Shown here: in pieces, positions 17,501 to 25,123 of the stretch
Position numbering within the stretch: the first letter of the stretch is position 1
Layout of the letters: every line of letters starts with the position of its first letter
NCBI RefSeq assembly: GCF_900113525.1
Contig: NZ_FOPP01000009.1
Span: 62,001-126,000, forward strand
DNA: 64,000 bases
Origin: Pedobacter insulae
GTDB taxonomy: Bacteria > Bacteroidota > Bacteroidia > Sphingobacteriales > Sphingobacteriaceae
Reading direction: 5' to 3'
The notes under the pieces: generated by a model
The model's database searches: none
Told to the model about the DNA's origin: nothing
The model's input: the letters and a program-made list of their open reading frames with translations, nothing else
Position numbers and translations under genes: made by a program

Positions 17501-20209
17501 AATCGATTTAACTATTCTATCTAAGGGGTCATAGAAATGAGTGGTAGTTGAATTAGTGAATACTAAAGGGTCATTGGTAAAGATTTTTACAGTTTCCGTA
17601 ATCCTTCTATTTTTTTCATCATAGGTATATGATTTAAAGGATAGCTGCCGGATCGTTCCATTACCATCATCGCCTATCGTTTCTTCACTTTCCAGTAAAT
17701 CATTCTTTAACCATTTGTTCTTAATTTCTGTGCCATTTGGCAGGGTAATTTTACTAATCCTATTAAATGCATCATACGCATAATGGGTGGTAAGTCCAAA
17801 AGGATTTGTTTCTTGGACCAATTTCCCTAAACGATTATAGACCTTCTCTGAAATGATTTTTTGATGATCAACGCCTATAACCTCCTCGGATAGTGATAAG
17901 CCTCTTTCATCAAATGTTTTCCTTATTTTGCTTCCATCAGGATTTAAGGTCTCAATCGGAAATCCTCTGTAATCGTTGCAAATATGCAATACCTTTGCTT
18001 CGCCAGTATTATCGCTTAGCATTACTTTGGTAAGGTGACCTAAAACATCTCTTTCAAATTTGTCTACGATAAAGTTGCCAGTAATTACAGCATCGCTAAA
18101 TGCTCCTTTTGGTTTCTCAGATGCGATTACTTTTTTATCGGTATCGTAATGCAGAATTGTTTCGGCGGCAGTTCCATTTACTAATCCCTGGATTTCTTTT
18201 TCAATCAAACCTAGTGCATTGTAAATTTGCTTGGTCGAATTGCCATTGCCATCTATCGTTTCGGTAAGAAAACCATTAACGTCGTATTTATATTGATGTT
18301 CAATATTTAAATTAGCGACATCAGATAGACACTTAATTAATCTACTTTTCTCATTGCCAACAGTGCCGTATTTATTTTCATTCTGTGTGCCATCTGCTAA
18401 AATGGTCGTCAGCATTTGCCCTTTGCTATTGTAAGTAAAAGTTGTTTTGGCTACTTGGATCGTTCCATCAGGTAAAGTCGCATCAGGCTGAATCACTTCT
18501 AAAAGTTTACCCTTCACATCATATTTATAGGTGGTGACTTCATTTGTCTCATTTTTTTCTTCAATCAGTTGTTGATAATTGGGGTCGTATTTCCCTTTCC
18601 AAATTATTCTACTGGGCGATGGAAAACCCGAAGCAGCGGTAATTTCTTTTTGAAGTAGGTTACCCCTCATTCGAGGATCAGGATTGCCAAAATCAAAAAT
18701 GTTTATTTCATCGCCACCATTAGGGCTCGTTGTTTTGGTAAGATTACCCTGCTCATCAAATTCGTACAGCCAGGCCACTACCCGAAACGATTTATCTTTA
18801 TTTAAACGGTAGCGTCTATCTAATAGATCGCCGCGATAATTAAAAGTGTAAGTTTCTAAACCAAAATCGGGATTCATAACTTCTACCCGTAGCGCAGGAA
18901 TATTGATGAAAACAGCATCAGCGGGCACATATTGCAATTGGGTGTATTGAAATTGGTATAGGAAGCCGCCATATAATTGTTCGGTTACCCGTGCATAGCT
19001 CATTGATGCAGGATCTTGCTCGTAGGTGTTTTCAACGTAGATATTCCCTTTGCCATCTTCAATACGGAGAATGTTATGGCGTAATTCGGGCATAGCCCAG
19101 GGTTGTTCATAGTGATAAATGCGTGTGATACCCGTCGGATGGTCTGTGATTGGCGGTGATTCTACATGCGTTAACTGCATGGTTTGCTCATCGTGTTCAT
19201 AAAGGAATTTTCGACCGGAATTATCCACAACAGCAACGAGTAGTCCACATACATCATATTCCAACTGAAAGAAACGATCGTCATCATCTCTAACTTCCAC
19301 TAATTTATCTTCAGCACCGTAGGTGAATCTTAATTGATTACCGTGCTGATCCATCATCCAGATTAACGGGATACGTTCGGCATCAAGCCAGCCACCCGGG
19401 CGTTCAAAATGTAAGACAACACCCCCTTTCTGATTTATATCATAGGCTTGTACCAATCCGGTAATACGGTCTAATTTTTCAAATACACCCCTCGGTGGAT
19501 CGAAATCAAGACCATTGAATTTAAAAATATCTTCGTGCAAGTTACGCCATACGGCAATGTCGCCAGTGCTTAATTCTCGTACAAATAAATTAAAGTTGTG
19601 ATCCCAGTTCCAGCCCAATGGCCCCATAGTTGCAGCCCCACTTTTATATAAGCGGGTAAAACTGAGAGGCAGGATCGTATTAGGGATAGTTAAATCTGTT
19701 TCTTCTAAATAAAAAGCCCCGGTAAAAATATCTACCGGATCGCCGGCATTGGTAGATTGTTGCGGTTGCTCGCCGCCTCGGGTAGGATGCGGATCGCCAG
19801 CTGGTGGTCCTGTGGGTTCTTCGGTAGGGGGTGGATTAACAATTTCTGACTCATTTTTGGCACCTACTGTTGAAGGTTGGGGTGGCGCACCTTGTTTATC
19901 TCCACCATCACCGCCAGCCGGAACCGAATTAGTTTCAACGGGAGGTGGCGTTGTGGTTGTTACCGGCGGGGCGGCTGTTTGTGCTGCACATTCCTGCTCT
20001 GCATTCTGCCATGCGTTGGGAGAACTATTCGTCCTGCCCATGTCTGGATTAGCGCTCTTAAATGCATTATAAAATGATATGGCATCGCAAGCATTTAATG
20101 CTGTATATTGGGATCCACCTGAATAGGGCACCGCCTCACCCGAAGCATTTGTTCCATAATTAAATGAATTCGCTCCATCGGGAACAGATATGTTATATGG
20201 TCCTGGCAT
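14537..20209 (-). CDS. RHS/YD-repeat protein with HExxH C-terminal domain
   Basis: A 1890-aa giant. Residues 1-75 are an unrecognised N-terminal domain with no signal peptide. A Pro/Gly-rich linker spans about 77-152. A DUF6531-like start of the RHS shell follows (AGDPVDIFTGAFYLEETDL, about 155), then YD repeats to about 1500 and the RHS core end (YGGQHYLALSGLYLSKRR to NNIDPNG at 1568). The variable C-terminus (1569-1890, 322 aa) begins with hydrophobic Gly/Ala stretches and contains SHEMQHAADF, giving HEMQH at 1784-1788, with E1818 or E1825 as possible third metal ligand. This suggests a zinc-metallopeptidase-like toxin enclosed in the RHS cocoon. It is the last gene of a tight three-gene operon (6-base gap). 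No immunity gene is recognisable downstream. Confidence 0.85.
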   Translation of the reverse strand: MPGPYNISVPDGANSFNYGTNASGEAVPYSGGSQYTALNACDAISFYNAFKSANPDMGRTNSSPNAWQNAEQECAAQTAAPPVTTTTPPPVETNSVPAGGDGGDKQGAPPQPSTVGAKNESEIVNPPPTEEPTGPPAGDPHPTRGGEQPQQSTNAGDPVDIFTGAFYLEETDLTIPNTILPLSFTRLYKSGAATMGPLGWNWDHNFNLFVRELSTGDIAVWRNLHEDIFKFNGLDFDPPRGVFEKLDRITGLVQAYDINQKGGVVLHFERPGGWLDAERIPLIWMMDQHGNQLRFTYGAEDKLVEVRDDDDRFFQLEYDVCGLLVAVVDNSGRKFLYEHDEQTMQLTHVESPPITDHPTGITRIYHYEQPWAMPELRHNILRIEDGKGNIYVENTYEQDPASMSYARVTEQLYGGFLYQFQYTQLQYVPADAVFINIPALRVEVMNPDFGLETYTFNYRGDLLDRRYRLNKDKSFRVVAWLYEFDEQGNLTKTTSPNGGDEINIFDFGNPDPRMRGNLLQKEITAASGFPSPSRIIWKGKYDPNYQQLIEEKNETNEVTTYKYDVKGKLLEVIQPDATLPDGTIQVAKTTFTYNSKGQMLTTILADGTQNENKYGTVGNEKSRLIKCLSDVANLNIEHQYKYDVNGFLTETIDGNGNSTKQIYNALGLIEKEIQGLVNGTAAETILHYDTDKKVIASEKPKGAFSDAVITGNFIVDKFERDVLGHLTKVMLSDNTGEAKVLHICNDYRGFPIETLNPDGSKIRKTFDERGLSLSEEVIGVDHQKIISEKVYNRLGKLVQETNPFGLTTHYAYDAFNRISKITLPNGTEIKNKWLKNDLLESEETIGDDGNGTIRQLSFKSYTYDEKNRRITETVKIFTNDPLVFTNSTTTHFYDPLDRIVKSINNRGGVTTTSYDGVGRPTVTTDAEGNAQHNTFDKAGNLIKTDSHHLEPNGSVSIVTKQFKYDTRNRRTQLIEPDGANVVSEYDDRNLLVRQTDYLGMVLTNTFNSFNDKIREVKDDGGLTIVQEWTFDSMSRMVSFTDPTAEVSTYHYDSVGRNIQINYPNGFSSRKEYSANNQIIKEQMVSGAEFAYTYDLANRVSKIENTVSPAPLTPVATHEFRYDGLNNVLDAKAGTATVARKYDSIGRLLSETTLGITMACKYDDALGTVEKSWPDGRTEKLSHNLNGILTSIEETTNGVLGSGNSLIASFKISGPNAFGEAIYQGGLSVSNTYDERKRLTNIAMTSSTINEVVKYRYNMAGLKKVEALLGQNSKISYFEFDNKYRLVATKDSFNVAISNAVTQAEHNAAINAVMLAAAVAPHTENFSYNSADARTKRTETGVPDKNYMYLSGHRIQHDGTSPYTHHPDGTLKSDGSFSYVADTLGRIVTIKSGVNTITEFTYDAFGRPSEVKEAGQPVKSYHYLGGFVEQINENGTAQRQITLHPGTGVPIAYHTALGTHYTLFDSRYNLIGVADVTGNLVETYRYQSFGAPTLFNATGVTITNSALGIEPIYGGQHYLALSGLYLSKRRLMNPVNGLFLSIDPKGYADSSSLYGYAAQDPINNIDPNGAIIPFIVAAFVIGGALLGAGYSVYDATEHPDRYEGAAGIWRPLANTFGGAIIGGAAIVGGELVLAAGGTGIFATGTGAAATTLTATQTFVLYGTSSAVSGGIGRHGFNSMFPEYVDPVSPGTIATDYVAGGTIGVVFRGFGLLSPAVSEGRAAMPTPSTVPNGSLGGANGVTRGGLTLVPETGWLGKLGLQRPVFNPTVDVVANPIGSTYANVVSHEMQHAADFVNYPQLAYLANYSRLPGRGLAAFLMETRGYYAEFGLRGLLPSYAWRSLGNRVAGPATERSYLLAESLALAGLATIPWLLSSSSPPNASHPNETRPSAK

Positions 20210-20215
20210 TTTAGT

Positions 20216-21043
20216 TTAATTTATCGCAATAACAATTGCTTTATCTCCATTCCACACCACATCGCCATCATTCATATTTATTTCGGGAGTATGAGACAAG
20301 CAAGCCCTTGCTTGGGTTAAAAAATTTGAAATTTCTTCTTTGATTTTTTGAGCTTCGGTAGTGGTAAATACCCTACCAAGAATAGCGGTAATTTCAGCCG
20401 GATTTTGTATGTCAGTTATGAACCTTTCAACCAGCAATAATTCTTCCTGGTTTGTTTTTAAATTTATTCGGGAGTGTATTTCAAATGAATCTTTAATCCA
20501 TTCATTTTTAGTTACCACTACTTTGATGGGCAGCTGTTCGTCTTCAATTTCCACTATGTCATATACTTTGGCCAAGTTTGAAGTGTCGCCCTCATCGGTT
20601 ATTTTTTTTAAATTGATTGATAGCGCTTTTAATTCTTCACAAGCTAGCTGATCACGTGCAATGTTTAAAACAAAGGGTTCTTCATTCGCTAAGGTTACTT
20701 TCCAAACACTGGAAGTGTGGCCTTCTTTAATATTCCATAGCTCGCATTTAGCTGTGTTAGCATACTTTTCCAGGTATCTTTTAGCCGCTAAAGTTGATTG
20801 AGCAAAGCTTAATACACCACATTGAAAAGCATTTTGTTTAAGCATGATCCACTCTTCAGTTTGCAGCGCATTGTCTTCATATTCAAGCAGGTGTGAATGG
20901 GTGTTCCAGATAGAACACCCATGCTTTAATAAACCGCGACTAATTATACCATGAAATGGGGTACTTACTTCCTGGCGAATCTTGCCTTCAGCTGAGATGG
21001 CAAACCGTAATTTATCAGGTCCGAAAAAATAGTTGAATTCCAT
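20216..21043 (-). CDS. Unrecognised 275-aa protein of the RHS cassette
   Basis: I do not recognise this family with confidence. It has no signal peptide or membrane helix, so it is probably cytoplasmic. Residues about 105-150 (EGHTSSVWKVTLANEEPFVL) look like the nucleotide-loop strand of a protein-kinase or aminoglycoside-kinase fold. The C-terminal end (MNDGDVVWNGDKAIVIAIN) resembles the catalytic and metal loops of that fold (HGD..GN.LW.GD.AVVID) with key residues missing. If the likeness is real it is a pseudokinase. The gene starts 10 bases after the 651-aa gene and ends 6 bases before the RHS gene, so it is likely a chaperone, adaptor or loading factor for the RHS protein; that role is inferred from position only. 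Confidence 0.4.
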   Translation of the reverse strand: MEFNYFFGPDKLRFAISAEGKIRQEVSTPFHGIISRGLLKHGCSIWNTHSHLLEYEDNALQTEEWIMLKQNAFQCGVLSFAQSTLAAKRYLEKYANTAKCELWNIKEGHTSSVWKVTLANEEPFVLNIARDQLACEELKALSINLKKITDEGDTSNLAKVYDIVEIEDEQLPIKVVVTKNEWIKDSFEIHSRINLKTNQEELLLVERFITDIQNPAEITAILGRVFTTTEAQKIKEEISNFLTQARACLSHTPEINMNDGDVVWNGDKAIVIAIN

Positions 21044-21053
21044 GGCGTTTTTT

Positions 21054-23009
21054 TTACTTTTTATTTTTTGATACTTTAATAGCTACGCTTTGCGATGCCT
21101 CTTTTCTGCCTTCCATCGCTTTAAGCTGTGACGCTGTAAACCATTTTAATCTAGGATTTGGTAAAGTCTGATTGGCTGCGGTAAGGGAAACCCGAAGTTC
21201 TTTAACTTCCTCGTCATTGAGGTCAAATACATCTTTTTGCATTTGGATAGGCATTTCCAATAAGCTCGAAAGACTCGCGGTAGTTGTAATTGAAGCGATT
21301 TTTGCTTTCAGTTTTTCCGGTAAATGTTTGACATTGTCAATTGTCAAATCACTACTTGTATCTTTAAGTGAGGTAGCTAACATTTTACCAACAAATTGTG
21401 TTTCCAAAATGCTTACAGTGTTTTTGTCATAACGTCGGCTAACGTCATTTCCGCTTTTTACAAACTCACGAGCCATTGTTTTGCCCATATTGTTAGCTTC
21501 GGTAATGGTCATCTTTTCACCAATCATTCTTTCTGAAGTACCCTTTCTTCCAACAACCTGTTTATATGGTTTTTCCCATGCTACAAATGGCAAGTCAATC
21601 TCGTTGCTTTCGCAGCAGCAAAGATCCCTGGCGGTTAAAAATAGACTCTCTTCATAACCTGTAATGGTTTGTTTAGGGTTTATTTTTTTCAGGTAGATTG
21701 TTAATGTGACAGATAGGGTGCCCGGATAAATCTTGTTGCTTCCGAAATGATCAATAAAGCAAGCAGAAACTCTGCCCCACAGTACAAGGTGATTTGAATC
21801 TATCTCTTTTATCTTATATTCTTCTACACCGGGAATGTCGGGGTTTGAAACTCCCATTCCATTTAAATTAGCTGAAGCAACATTATAACCGCCACTTTTA
21901 TTCACGTCTATTTCCCAGCCCGAAGGAGGGGTATAGCTTACAGAATCCTCTTTAATACTAATGCGAGAATTGTCATCATTGTTATAATCTAAAGAATCGC
22001 CTGAGGCACCGTTAAAATTTGAAGTAATATTTAAGGTAAGCGAATCTGTTGTTTCTCTTTCATCTTCATAGGCCAGAATGGGAACTTTGGCAATATGACC
22101 TGTTTCTAAATAAGCTTCTACGCATATATCCGCTACCTCTTTAGGGCGCATTACTACAAAAAAGAATTCCTGGATACCTTCTATGTTACGAGGACCGTTT
22201 ACGAAAGTACGTTCCGTCTCTATGGTATGGGGTCGAGGTAGTACAAAGAATACCGCACGATTGGTGCCCATGTGATAGCTATCTAATTGATGATACAGCT
22301 GGGAAATCTGTGTGGTGTGCGATTGGGTTTCTCGCGATTCTTGCGATTGGTCGGTGGTACGGATGCTATTTGCTTCTGTTTGACTAATGTCTTTTGTACC
22401 CCATTCGCCTGAGCGGCTTACATTGAAGCCGCCACCAGTACCTGCATATGAACCTTCTGCCCCGAAACTAAAACCGTGGTCTACATCTAGTACTTCATGT
22501 GAATTTAAGGTAGACGAGCCTTTGCCAACGCTTAGGTTTTTAAGTGAACGCGACATTACCTCGCCTGTTTCGGTAGCAATCTCATATAATTCTCTTTTCT
22601 TTGGTTCAAAATCAGAGAAGTACGGATATTGACTTAAGGGTGTATCCTTCTTTTTGGGAGCTACAGCCACTTCAAGAATTGCTCCATAGCATGGGTAGTA
22701 GTCCATAATGGTGTCTTTTAATACTTCACCATTTTCTTTCCAAAAATTGTCGAAACCACCTCTGTGTAAGCCAACTTCATCGGGACCGGCTTGGTACCCG
22801 GTAATAGAACACGCAATTTTAAGATAGGTGATGAGCATCCCTTCAGTAGTCTGATATTCTTCTTCAGGCTGATATTGAAAAATGGCTATCGAAGAATTCC
22901 ATCTTTTCGGGCGACGCGTATCGCAGATTTTTGGGTCGATCATATCCTTGCTTACGCATATACGTTTCCAAGGAATGTCGGTTGGAAGATTTAATTTAAA
23001 GTTTGACAT
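21054..23009 (-). CDS. Unrecognised 651-aa protein leading the RHS cassette
   Basis: No family recognised. It has no signal peptide and no clear membrane helix. Residues about 1-150 form a mixed domain (WNSSIAIFQYQPEEEYQTTE). About 160-237 is rich in Ser, Thr, Gly and Gln with alternating polar residues (SFGAEGSYAGTGGGFNVSRS, TQSHTTQISQ). About 245-450 looks like beta-sandwich material (AVFFVLPRPHTIETE; LVLWGRVSACFIDHFG). A triple cysteine stands at 464-466. The C-terminal 150 residues are helical. It is the first gene of the operon that ends in the RHS protein, so it may be a delivery or docking partner. The S/T-rich alternating tract recalls insertion loops of beta-pore-forming proteins, but this is a weak resemblance. 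Confidence 0.45.
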   Translation of the reverse strand: MSNFKLNLPTDIPWKRICVSKDMIDPKICDTRRPKRWNSSIAIFQYQPEEEYQTTEGMLITYLKIACSITGYQAGPDEVGLHRGGFDNFWKENGEVLKDTIMDYYPCYGAILEVAVAPKKKDTPLSQYPYFSDFEPKKRELYEIATETGEVMSRSLKNLSVGKGSSTLNSHEVLDVDHGFSFGAEGSYAGTGGGFNVSRSGEWGTKDISQTEANSIRTTDQSQESRETQSHTTQISQLYHQLDSYHMGTNRAVFFVLPRPHTIETERTFVNGPRNIEGIQEFFFVVMRPKEVADICVEAYLETGHIAKVPILAYEDERETTDSLTLNITSNFNGASGDSLDYNNDDNSRISIKEDSVSYTPPSGWEIDVNKSGGYNVASANLNGMGVSNPDIPGVEEYKIKEIDSNHLVLWGRVSACFIDHFGSNKIYPGTLSVTLTIYLKKINPKQTITGYEESLFLTARDLCCCESNEIDLPFVAWEKPYKQVVGRKGTSERMIGEKMTITEANNMGKTMAREFVKSGNDVSRRYDKNTVSILETQFVGKMLATSLKDTSSDLTIDNVKHLPEKLKAKIASITTTASLSSLLEMPIQMQKDVFDLNDEEVKELRVSLTAANQTLPNPRLKWFTASQLKAMEGRKEASQSVAIKVSKNKK

Positions 23010-23378
23010 AGGGTTTAAATTTTAAAATGTGAACTAAATTATTTTTATACTCCTGGAGAACGTATGCGTTGAGATTGGAAATGATAATCGAATTTACAGC
23101 GGATTATTTCCTAAAGAAAGGTGTGCTCGACGGTTTTTAACACCGTTAAACGACGGTAAATTAATGGGTTGATGAACGGAGGGACCCGACTAGGAATGCT
23201 GGGTGTTCTTGCTATACACTAGCTATAATTAACAGGAAGTTGATAGGGGGTTGACAGGGGCTTGATAGGGAGTATATGGGGATAAGGCCCTATCTACTCC
23301 CTATGAAGATCCTATCAATATATAATAGAATTAGTATGAATTGTAGCGAGATTATACCTATATTGTCTTAAAAAGGTA
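23010..23378. other. Divergent intergenic region of the RHS cassette
   Basis: This 369-base gap separates the minus-strand RHS operon from the plus-strand DUF6266 gene, so it must hold both promoters. At 23128-23162 ACGG/CCGT-type steps (CGACGG, ACACCGTT, CGACGG) could fold into alternative small hairpins. The 23240-23318 part is a repeat-rich hairpin region described separately. No clear TAnnTTTG box was found for either gene, and no ORF of convincing quality lies here. Confidence 0.6.
23240..23318. repeat. G-rich 11-base tandem units folding into an inverted repeat
   Basis: Four 11-base units follow each other (TTGATAGGGGG, TTGACAGGGGC, TTGATAGGGAG, TATATGGGGAT). Their complement comes next: ATAGGGAGTA at 23265-23274 pairs perfectly with TACTCCCTAT at 23295-23304, an inner GATA/TATC pair lies between, and CCTATCAA at 23311-23318 can pair with any TTGATAGG copy. 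It lies 61 bases before the DUF6266 gene. Confidence 0.65.
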
Positions 23379-24014
23379 ATGGCAACAATTAAGAATGGTA
23401 TAAATGGAGGTTTTAGCGGCAAGGCTGGCACGGTAATAGGCTACGCATTAAATGGTCAATGGGTAATGAGAGGGCTTAATAAGCATCCGCGCCCTAAACC
23501 GTCTAAAGCGGAGCAACTCAATCGGTTAAAGTTCTCCATCTCTCAAGAGTGGTTGAAACCTTTGATAGACTTTGTCCGGATAGGTTTTAGGGGATATCAG
23601 CCAACTTTTCAAGGTTTTGTAGCGGCTAAATCTTACAACCATAAAAATGCGCTGCAATGCGATGAAAATGGAGATTTTTTTATCAATCCCGAGTTGGCCT
23701 TGGTAAGTTTTGGCACGCAGACACTTCCGCTTACCGCAAGTGTTTCATGTACCGATAAGCAAGAGGTCATATTTAGCTGGAGTTTGGAAAACACCTTTGA
23801 GTATTCTGATTTTGCAATGGTGTTGCTGTATAACGTTAAAGATAAAAAAGTAAAAATGGATACCGCTATTGCCAAAAGGAAAACAGGCAGTGCATCACTT
23901 CAATTAAGTGAAGTGTATAAGGGTCAAGAATTCCATGCCTATTTGGCTTTTGTAGCTGATGATCAGTCGAGTAGAACTAACAGCATGTACCTAGGAAAGC
24001 TCATGATAAATTAA
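23379..24014 (+). CDS. DUF6266 family protein
   Basis: A 211-aa protein with the clear family start MATIKNGINGGFSGKAGTVI followed by GYALNGQWVMRGL and a Pro/Lys segment (HPRPKPSKAEQL). The family occurs in Bacteroidota and has no established function. The second half is predicted beta-rich (VSCTDKQEVIFSWSLENTFE). There is no signal peptide. It is divergent from the RHS operon and preceded by a repeat-rich hairpin. A link with the RHS cassette is possible only by position. Confidence 0.85.
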   Translation: MATIKNGINGGFSGKAGTVIGYALNGQWVMRGLNKHPRPKPSKAEQLNRLKFSISQEWLKPLIDFVRIGFRGYQPTFQGFVAAKSYNHKNALQCDENGDFFINPELALVSFGTQTLPLTASVSCTDKQEVIFSWSLENTFEYSDFAMVLLYNVKDKKVKMDTAIAKRKTGSASLQLSEVYKGQEFHAYLAFVADDQSSRTNSMYLGKLMIN

Positions 24015-24029
24015 TTGCTTGATTTTTTA

Positions 24030-24536
24030 TTAGTATTCCTGTGGCGCATCGTCCTCGTAAACGGGTCCATACATATTGGGCACTTTATTTCCAGTAGCGC
24101 GTAAGTACACAATCAGCTCACCACGATGGTGATAGGTATGATTAAATAGAAATCCTCGTAATACGTTTGCTCTGGGCATTGGCCCAAGTACTACTTTATC
24201 GCCGACGGTCATTTTCCAGTCGGTTTGTAGATTTTCTTCCGTAAGCGATTCAAAAGCTTTTCTGGCTAATTCAACATTACTTTCAAAAAGAGCAAGGGTA
24301 GCTTTAATGTCGTTGGTGCTACCTCGTTCGAGTTGATCGCTTGACATATCGTAAACATCCATGGTAAAAGCACCCACATACCAGTAGTAAATGGTTGCAA
24401 TGTGTTGGGCAAGCTCACCCATGTTCCACGAAATTGGTGAAGGTTTATAGCCAAGGTCCTTTTCGGGGATGGCCTGTAAAAGTTTGCGGGTGCTTTTAAC
24501 TTCGTTCTCGAATTCCTGTATCAGATATTGTAACAT
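24030..24536 (-). CDS. DinB family protein
   Basis: A 168-aa four-helix-bundle protein of the DinB/YfiT-like superfamily. Three histidines in the usual metal-site positions are visible: AQHIATIYYWYVGAF (first site) and NHTYHHRGELIVYLR (second and third). Members are putative metal-dependent thiol transferases or hydrolases, mostly uncharacterised. It is convergent with the DUF6266 gene (15-base gap) and divergent from the membrane-protein operon at 24744. Length is normal. Confidence 0.88.
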   Translation of the reverse strand: MLQYLIQEFENEVKSTRKLLQAIPEKDLGYKPSPISWNMGELAQHIATIYYWYVGAFTMDVYDMSSDQLERGSTNDIKATLALFESNVELARKAFESLTEENLQTDWKMTVGDKVVLGPMPRANVLRGFLFNHTYHHRGELIVYLRATGNKVPNMYGPVYEDDAPQEY

Positions 24537-24663
24537 GACTGTATTTATTTAATGAAACCAGACATTAAAACACGGGAGCGGGGCAATATGTTTACAGAAA
24601 TATATCCCTATGGCTACAATACCAAGCCTTTTTATATTTATTATTAATTTATTTTAAATTTTG

Positions 24664-24706
24664 CTTTGAAATGCAAAGTACTTTTGGTTAACTTTGTCTT
24701 ACAAAG
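24664..24706 (+). promoter_or_regulatory. Promoter overlapped by two CTTTG-N5-CAAAG palindromes
   Basis: Two copies of CTTTG-N5-CAAAG (24664-24678 and 24692-24706), each followed by [TC]ACTTTTGGTT, form a 28-base tandem repeat. The first copy contains a -33 TTTG (24665-24668) and the second overlaps the -7 box TAACTTTG (24689-24696) with a 20-base spacer, the usual Bacteroidota geometry. A repressor dimer on each copy would block both promoter elements. It serves the gene at 24744. Confidence 0.65.
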
Positions 24707-24743
24707 CACTTTTGGTTTTAACGAAATTTAATTATTCATTATC

Positions 24744-25085
24744 ATGACACATCAAGAAAATTTAGGAATACGGTCAATTAACAGACCTTTAGTAATTAGA
24801 CATCTGCTAATCGGAGCAGCCTTTGGCTTAACGGTTATGGCGATATTTTTATCGGGAGTAAAAAACCCAAATCCGGCATGGGGCGAATTGTGGTATATTA
24901 GACCGCTTGTGGTGACTACGCTGGCAGCTGCCGGTGGAGCGTTGTTTTTTTATTTCATGGACTTCGTATTGGGATTCCAAGGCGGTTGGAGCAAGATTGT
25001 TGCCGTAGTAATTGGCTTAATAGGTTTTGTTGTGGCTTTCTGGCTCGGTTCTGTGTTCGGATTGGCAGGCACACTTTGGAATTAG
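24744..25085 (+). CDS. Small integral membrane protein
   Basis: A 113-aa protein with three or so hydrophobic helices (about 20-38, 53-75 and 82-108; LLIGAAFGLTVMAIFL, PLVVTTLAAAGGALFFYF, IVAVVIGLIGFVVAFWLG). No catalytic motif is visible and the function is unknown. It starts a two-gene operon; the DUF4153-like gene begins 38 bases after its stop. The promoter with tandem CTTTG-N5-CAAAG sites lies about 40 bases upstream. Confidence 0.72.
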   Translation: MTHQENLGIRSINRPLVIRHLLIGAAFGLTVMAIFLSGVKNPNPAWGELWYIRPLVVTTLAAAGGALFFYFMDFVLGFQGGWSKIVAVVIGLIGFVVAFWLGSVFGLAGTLWN

Positions 25086-25123
25086 TAGGTAAATATTTTA
25101 ACATAAATTTTAAATATAGTACA

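Noticed and set aside
19749..20072. Gly/Pro-rich plus-strand open frames opposite the RHS linker
   Set aside because: They are the complement of the Pro/Gly-rich low-complexity linker of the RHS gene and have no promoter or family likeness.
24986..25123. N-terminal extension of the DUF4153-like protein
   Set aside because: It overlaps the upstream gene in another frame and encodes no family-like sequence; the methionine at 25124 is the natural start.
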